Of a DNA stretch of 11,130 nucleotides, positions 6,944 to 11,130 are shown one piece after another (position 1 is the stretch's first letter; each line of letters opens with the position of its first letter). The stretch is from Alphaproteobacteria bacterium. GTDB taxonomy: Bacteria; Pseudomonadota; Alphaproteobacteria; Rs-D84. A model generated the notes under the pieces. It saw nothing but the letters and a program-made list of their open reading frames with translations, was not told the DNA's origin and searched no databases. Both the position numbers and the translations under genes were made by a program. Location of the stretch: positions 1 through 11,130 of the forward strand of contig JAKSSZ010000015.1 of NCBI GenBank assembly GCA_024402835.1, written 5' to 3'.

Positions 6944-8085
6944 ATTTTAATACCAGAATTTCTAATGCAAATATGATGTCTTTTTCTGAGAAAATAAATA
7001 AATTCTCGTTGGTATTATTTATACCTGTGGTTATTGTGTTGGCTTTATCTATTGTTATGTTGTTCTCTGCGGGTGGTGGAAATTGGCAACCTTTTGCTTT
7101 GCCACAATTAGGTAAGATATTGGCTGGTTTGACCGTATTTTTTATAGCAACTTTTTTAAATATAAAAACTTGGATAAAATCTGCATATTTAATATATTTT
7201 GTTGCTTTGGTTTTAATTGTTTTAGTTACTTTTATAGGACATACCGGTATGGGGGCACAACGTTGGTTATCTATTGGTTTTTTACATATACAACCTTCGG
7301 AATTTATTAAAATAGCATTGGTACTGGCGCTGGCACGTTATTTTTCTTGGATGAATTCTGTGGATTTATCAAAATTTAAAAATTATTTGATTCCTTTGGC
7401 TATGCTTTGTTTGCCATTTGTTTTAATTTGTTTACAACCAGATTTAGGAACTGCTATATCATTGGGTTTAATTACAGCAGGAATCTTTTATATTGTTGGT
7501 GCAAATAAAAAATGGTTTGGGATTTTAGGAATATTATGTGTTATAAGCGCCCCAATAGTATGGTATGTGGGGTTGCATGATTATCAACGCGAAAGAATCG
7601 TGACGTTTTTTAATCCAGAAGCCGATACAAAAGATTCTGGATACCAAATAACACAAGCAAAAATTGCTTTTGGTAGCGGTGGTTTTTTAGGAAAGGGTTA
7701 TTTAGCCGGAACACAAGCGCAACAAGCGTTTCTTCCAGAAAAACACACAGATTTTATTTTCACTATGTTTGGTGAAGAATTTGGTTTTTGTGGTGCTTTT
7801 GTTTTATTACTTATTTATACTTTTATTATTGGGTGTTTATTTTGGACCGCAAAAACATGTATGAATAGATTTGGACAACTTGTTTGTTTCGGTTTTATGT
7901 TGAACTTTTTTATTTATTATTTTATAAATATCTCTATGGTTTTAGGTTTATTACCAACAGTTGGGGTTCCTTTGCCACTAATGTCTTTTGGCGGAAGTAG
8001 TTTAATATCTTTATTGTTTGGGTTTGGACTATGTCAAAATGCACATATACACAAAGACCAACAACTGTCAGCAAAAGGTTTTTAA
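6940..8085 (+). CDS. rodA: Peptidoglycan glycosyltransferase RodA
   Basis: RodA is the SEDS-family inner-membrane enzyme that polymerises lipid II into glycan strands and works as a pair with PBP2. The 381 residues (370 in E. coli) hold about ten membrane segments. SEDS hallmarks are GAQRWLSIGFLHIQPSEFIK (105-124), CLQPDLGTA (164-172), the periplasmic loop YQITQAKIAFGSGGFLGKG and QQAFLPEKHTDFIF, and GVPLPLMSFGGSS near the C terminus. Asp271 in EKHTDF is the expected catalytic acid, equivalent to Asp262 in E. coli. The ATG at 6940 overlaps the mrdA stop, and AAAGGA at 6925-6930 serves as ribosome binding site with 9-nt spacing. The stop is one base before the topA ATG. Confidence 0.97.
   Translation: MNFNTRISNANMMSFSEKINKFSLVLFIPVVIVLALSIVMLFSAGGGNWQPFALPQLGKILAGLTVFFIATFLNIKTWIKSAYLIYFVALVLIVLVTFIGHTGMGAQRWLSIGFLHIQPSEFIKIALVLALARYFSWMNSVDLSKFKNYLIPLAMLCLPFVLICLQPDLGTAISLGLITAGIFYIVGANKKWFGILGILCVISAPIVWYVGLHDYQRERIVTFFNPEADTKDSGYQITQAKIAFGSGGFLGKGYLAGTQAQQAFLPEKHTDFIFTMFGEEFGFCGAFVLLLIYTFIIGCLFWTAKTCMNRFGQLVCFGFMLNFFIYYFINISMVLGLLPTVGVPLPLMSFGGSSLISLLFGFGLCQNAHIHKDQQLSAKGF
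8073..8078 (+). promoter_or_regulatory. Ribosome binding site fixing the topA start
   Basis: AAAAGG lies 8 nt before the ATG at 8087 and inside the last codons of rodA. The frame is open further upstream to an ATG at 8018, but that would add 23 residues overlapping rodA before the conserved MNLLIVESPSKAKTI start. The start at 8087 is therefore preferred. Confidence 0.75.
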
Positions 8086-8086
8086 A

Positions 8087-10318
8087 ATGAATTTGTTAAT
8101 CGTAGAATCTCCATCAAAAGCTAAAACAATAGAAAAATATCTGGGTAGTAAAGATTGGAAAGTTATTGCTTCGGTTGGTCATGTTCGTGATTTGGTTCCA
8201 GAATCAGGCAGTGTTGATATAAAAAACAATTTTGCGCCAAAATGGCAAATTATGGCTGGAAAAGAAAAACAAATAAAACTTATTATTGATGAAATAAAAA
8301 AAGCAGATGCTGTTTATTTAGCATCCGATCCTGACCGCGAAGGGGAAGCTATTGCATGGCATTTAAATGATATTTTTAACTCTAAAAACGTTATTAAAGA
8401 TAAAAATGTTTATCGTGTCACTTTCCATGAAATCACAAAAAATGCAGTTACAGAAGCAATAAAACATCCGCGTGAAATAGATAAAAATTTAGTTGATGCT
8501 TATTTTGTTCGCAGAGTATTAGATTATTTGATTGGTTTTGAAATATCACCATTATTATGGAAAAGAAATCTTGGAAAATCTGCCGGTCGTGTTCAATCTG
8601 TGGCTGTGAAACTTGTTGTTGATAAAGAACAAGAAATTGAAAACTTTAAACCAACAGAATATTGGTCCATAGATGCTAATTGTTCAGTAAATAATAGTAA
8701 ATTTACCGCTGGATTGATAAATTTTAAAAATAACAAAATAGACAAAATGACCATTGAAAATAAAAATATGGCTGATGAAATTTTGTCTTGTGTAAAAACA
8801 CCAGGAATCGGAACAATTTCACAAATAGATAAAAAGAAAACACAAAGAAAAGCAAGTGCGCCATTTACAACATCAACACTGCAACAAGAGGCCGCACGTA
8901 AATTATATTTTTCTTCGAAAAGAACTATGGCAACGGCTCAAAAATTATATGAACAAGGTTTTATTACTTATATGAGAACCGATGCAACAAATCTTTCTGT
9001 GGAAGCTGTAACTGAAATTCGTGAATATATAAACAAAGAATATGGTCAAAACTTTTTACCAAAAACACCAAATATATATGTAACAAAATCAAAAAATGCA
9101 CAAGAAGCACATGAAGCAATACGACCAACACATTTTTTAACAGAATACCCATCACATTTAACAGGGGATGAAGCAAAACTTTATGAACTTATATGGAAAA
9201 GAACTATTGCTTGCCAAATGTCTAATGCAGAATTTGATTCTGTTTCTGTAAATATATCTGTGCAAGATGCAGTGTTCCATTGTGTTGGAACAACCAGAAC
9301 TTTTGATGGTTTTATGAAAGTTTATATAGAAGACACAGATGATGAAAAAGATTCAAAAGAAATAAAATTACCAGAATTAAATATAAACGATAAAGTAAAT
9401 ATAGAATCTTTGAACCCTGAACAACATTATACACAACCACCTGCAAGATTTACAGAAGCATCTTTGGTAAAAAAACTTGAAGAACTTGGTATAGGTCGTC
9501 CATCAACTTATGCAACAATTATGTCTACTATTGTAGATAGAAATTATGTTGAACAAGACAAACAACATCGTTTTCATCCAACGGCTGGGGGTTGGATATT
9601 GTCTGCTTATTTAAATGAATATTTTACAAAATTAGTCAATGTAAATTTCACAGCAGATACAGAAAATGCTTTGGATGATATATCAAATGGAAAAAAAGAA
9701 AAAATTAAAACGCTTTCTGAATTTTGGAACCCAACTGAAAATTTAATAAATTCTGCAAAGATAATAAAAACAACAGATATAATAAATACTATTAATGAAT
9801 TTATGAAAACACATATAGAATATCTTGGGTTTAATAAATGTCCAAAATGCGGAAAAAATTTAGAAATAAAACTTTCTAAATTTGGTCCTTTTATAGGGTG
9901 TTCAAATTATCCATCTTGTAATTATACTGTAAAATTAAATAAAGATGCTGATAATACAAATACAGAATCACAAAATACAGATACAAAAGAACTTGGAGAA
10001 AATATAGTTTTTCGTGTTGGTAAATTTGGTCCTTATGTTTCTGATGGTGCTAAAAATGCTAGTGCAAAAACATATACGGCAGAAACTATAACATTAGAAA
10101 TTGCAAAAAATCTTCTTTATACAGAAAAAAAGAAAGAAGAACCTATTGTTATAGGAACAAATCCAGCAACAGATAAAACAATTTATTTTTATCCATCCGG
10201 AAAATATGGTTCTTATATATCTTCAAATAAAGTAAATATTTCTGTAAAAAGTCAACCTGATTTAGAAACCGCTATTGATTTGATAAATAAAAAACTTTCT
10301 TCAAAAAAAGGTAAATAG
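8087..10318 (+). CDS. topA: DNA topoisomerase I (type IA)
   Basis: TopA relaxes negatively supercoiled DNA by transient single-strand cleavage through a 5'-phosphotyrosine. With the start at 8087 it has 743 residues, shorter than the 865 of E. coli. The Toprim domain opens the protein (NLLIVESPSKAKTIEKYLG; metal-binding D81-P-D83-R-E85 with GEAIAWH). The catalytic tyrosine is Y295 in FITYMRTDA, with R297. TopA core sequences include KSAGRVQSVA (164-173), EAHEAIRPTH (340-349) and RFTEASLVKKLEELGIGRPS (454-473). One C4 zinc finger follows (C585, C588, C605, C611), then a polar Asn/Thr-rich linker (about 620-635) and two weak tail repeats around KFGPYVSDG (646-654) and KYGSYISSN (706-714). The start is one base after rodA, and the TAG overlaps the dnaG GTG by one base. 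Confidence 0.97.
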   Translation: MNLLIVESPSKAKTIEKYLGSKDWKVIASVGHVRDLVPESGSVDIKNNFAPKWQIMAGKEKQIKLIIDEIKKADAVYLASDPDREGEAIAWHLNDIFNSKNVIKDKNVYRVTFHEITKNAVTEAIKHPREIDKNLVDAYFVRRVLDYLIGFEISPLLWKRNLGKSAGRVQSVAVKLVVDKEQEIENFKPTEYWSIDANCSVNNSKFTAGLINFKNNKIDKMTIENKNMADEILSCVKTPGIGTISQIDKKKTQRKASAPFTTSTLQQEAARKLYFSSKRTMATAQKLYEQGFITYMRTDATNLSVEAVTEIREYINKEYGQNFLPKTPNIYVTKSKNAQEAHEAIRPTHFLTEYPSHLTGDEAKLYELIWKRTIACQMSNAEFDSVSVNISVQDAVFHCVGTTRTFDGFMKVYIEDTDDEKDSKEIKLPELNINDKVNIESLNPEQHYTQPPARFTEASLVKKLEELGIGRPSTYATIMSTIVDRNYVEQDKQHRFHPTAGGWILSAYLNEYFTKLVNVNFTADTENALDDISNGKKEKIKTLSEFWNPTENLINSAKIIKTTDIINTINEFMKTHIEYLGFNKCPKCGKNLEIKLSKFGPFIGCSNYPSCNYTVKLNKDADNTNTESQNTDTKELGENIVFRVGKFGPYVSDGAKNASAKTYTAETITLEIAKNLLYTEKKKEEPIVIGTNPATDKTIYFYPSGKYGSYISSNKVNISVKSQPDLETAIDLINKKLSSKKGK
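10303..10311 (+). promoter_or_regulatory. Ribosome binding site of dnaG
   Basis: An A-run ending in AAAGG lies 6 nt before the GTG at 10318 and inside the last topA codons. It supports GTG as the start. The next in-frame ATG lies far inside the conserved zinc-binding region. Confidence 0.6.
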
Positions 10319-11130
10319 TGAAAAAATATGATAATTCTTTTACTGATGAATTAAGAAATAGATTACCTTTGTATGATGTAATTTCTCGTAGAGTTTCTTT
10401 ATCAAAAAAAGGACAAAATTATTGGGGATGTTGTCCTTTTCATAATGAAAAAACACCTTCATTTTCAGTATCCGAAGAAAAGGGATATTATCATTGTTTT
10501 GGTTGTGGCGCACATGGAGATATTATTTCTTTTGTTATGCAAACAGAAAATATGGATTTTAAATCTGCTATTGCTAAACTTGCTGAGATGGCGGGAATAA
10601 AATTACCAGAAATAAAACCAAAAACTAAACAACAACAAGAACTTGAAGAATCTTATATAAAAATATCTGATGATGCTGCAAAAATATATCAAGATTTATT
10701 ATATTCACCAATCGGGCAAACCGCATTAGAATACATAAAAAATCGTGGTTTTAATGATGATATGATAAAAAAATATAGAATTGGGTATGCACCAAAAAGT
10801 AATATTATATCATCAAAATTTTCAACGATTAAAAGAGATAAAGTTTTAGCAACAGGACTTGTAAAAGTAGGTGAGTTTGGTTGTTATGATTTTTGCCGTG
10901 ATAACTTAATCAAATTGTAGCGTTTTCTGGTAGGTCTTTAGATGGTTCAGAACCAAAATATATAAACACATCAGATACAGAATTATTTCATAAAAAACAA
11001 ACTATATTTGGTTTTAATTTTGCCCGTGAATATATTCATCGTAATAATCGTAGTATTATTGTCGAAGGACAAATTGATGCAATTCAAATGCAAAAAAATG
11101 GCTTTCCAGAAACTGTTGCACCGTTGGGAA
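10318..11130 (+). pseudogene. dnaG: DNA primase, frame broken by an apparent 25-bp deletion; 3' end beyond window
   Basis: DnaG makes the RNA primers for replication. The first frame (10318-10920, 200 codons) begins with GTG overlapping the topA stop. It encodes a full CHC2 zinc-binding domain (C39, H42, C60, C63 in CPFHNEKTPSF and YYHCFGCGAHGD), the linker and the start of the RNA polymerase domain, then stops at TAG 10918. The homologous protein goes on in another frame from CTT at 10905: LNQIVAFSGRSLDGSEPKY, ELFHKKQTIFGFNFARE, and the Toprim motif IIVEGQIDAIQMQ. That frame is open to the edge. In family members the conserved stretch YDxFRxRxxFPIxD comes just before this point; here only YDFCRD remains. 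One deletion of about 25 bp near 10890-10905 explains both the loss and the frame change. The downstream half is still well conserved, so the lesion is recent or a sequence artefact. Confidence 0.85.

Noticed and set aside
8018..8086. Longer N terminus for topA starting at ATG 8018
   Set aside because: It would add 23 residues unlike any TopA and overlap rodA. The ATG at 8087 has a good Shine-Dalgarno and begins exactly at the conserved Toprim start.
10890..10920. Programmed -1 frameshift joining the two dnaG halves
   Set aside because: No slippery heptamer lies in the usable interval, and slipping would not restore the missing FRxRxxFPI residues.

Overview
This window is AT-rich DNA (roughly 30% G+C by eye) from a Gram-negative, rod-shaped bacterium. 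It carries an inner-membrane elongasome (MreC, MreD, PBP2, RodA) and the gene order rpmI-rplT-pheS-pheT. The TopA has one C4 zinc finger followed by degenerate 'FGPYV'-type tail repeats, and the elongasome genes are ordered mreC-mreD-mrdA-rodA. Together these suggest an alphaproteobacterium, perhaps one of the low-GC, small-genome uncultured lineages. That assignment is inference. No mobile element, CRISPR array, tRNA or rRNA gene is visible.

Layout: two divergent transcription units meet in a 126-bp gap (3784-3909). Leftward on the minus strand run rpmI (L35), rplT (L20), pheS and pheT; pheT leaves the window at its left edge. A good sigma70-type promoter for this unit overlaps the mreC start codon. 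The rpmI leader holds a GNRA-like hairpin. The rplT-pheS gap holds a Rho-independent terminator whose 5' arm can also pair with a segment just after the rplT stop codon, as expected of an attenuator. Three of the four leftward genes (rplT, pheS, pheT) have G-run Shine-Dalgarno sites placed exactly 5 nt before the ATG.

Rightward on the plus strand run mreC, mreD, mrdA, rodA, topA and dnaG, nearly all overlapping or within a few bases, so probably one transcript. The first four genes make the membrane part of the machine that builds lateral cell-wall peptidoglycan. topA relaxes negatively supercoiled DNA. dnaG should make replication primers.

The most notable anomaly is in dnaG. The zinc-binding domain and the start of the polymerase domain are intact, then the frame breaks at about 10890-10907 and continues without stops in another frame to the window edge. 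Comparison with the family shows that about 25 bp, encoding the conserved F-R-x-R-x-x-F-P-I stretch, are missing. This is either a real lesion in a normally essential gene or an assembly error. The remaining genes are conserved housekeeping genes, and I saw no convincing new defence, mobile or biosynthetic system.
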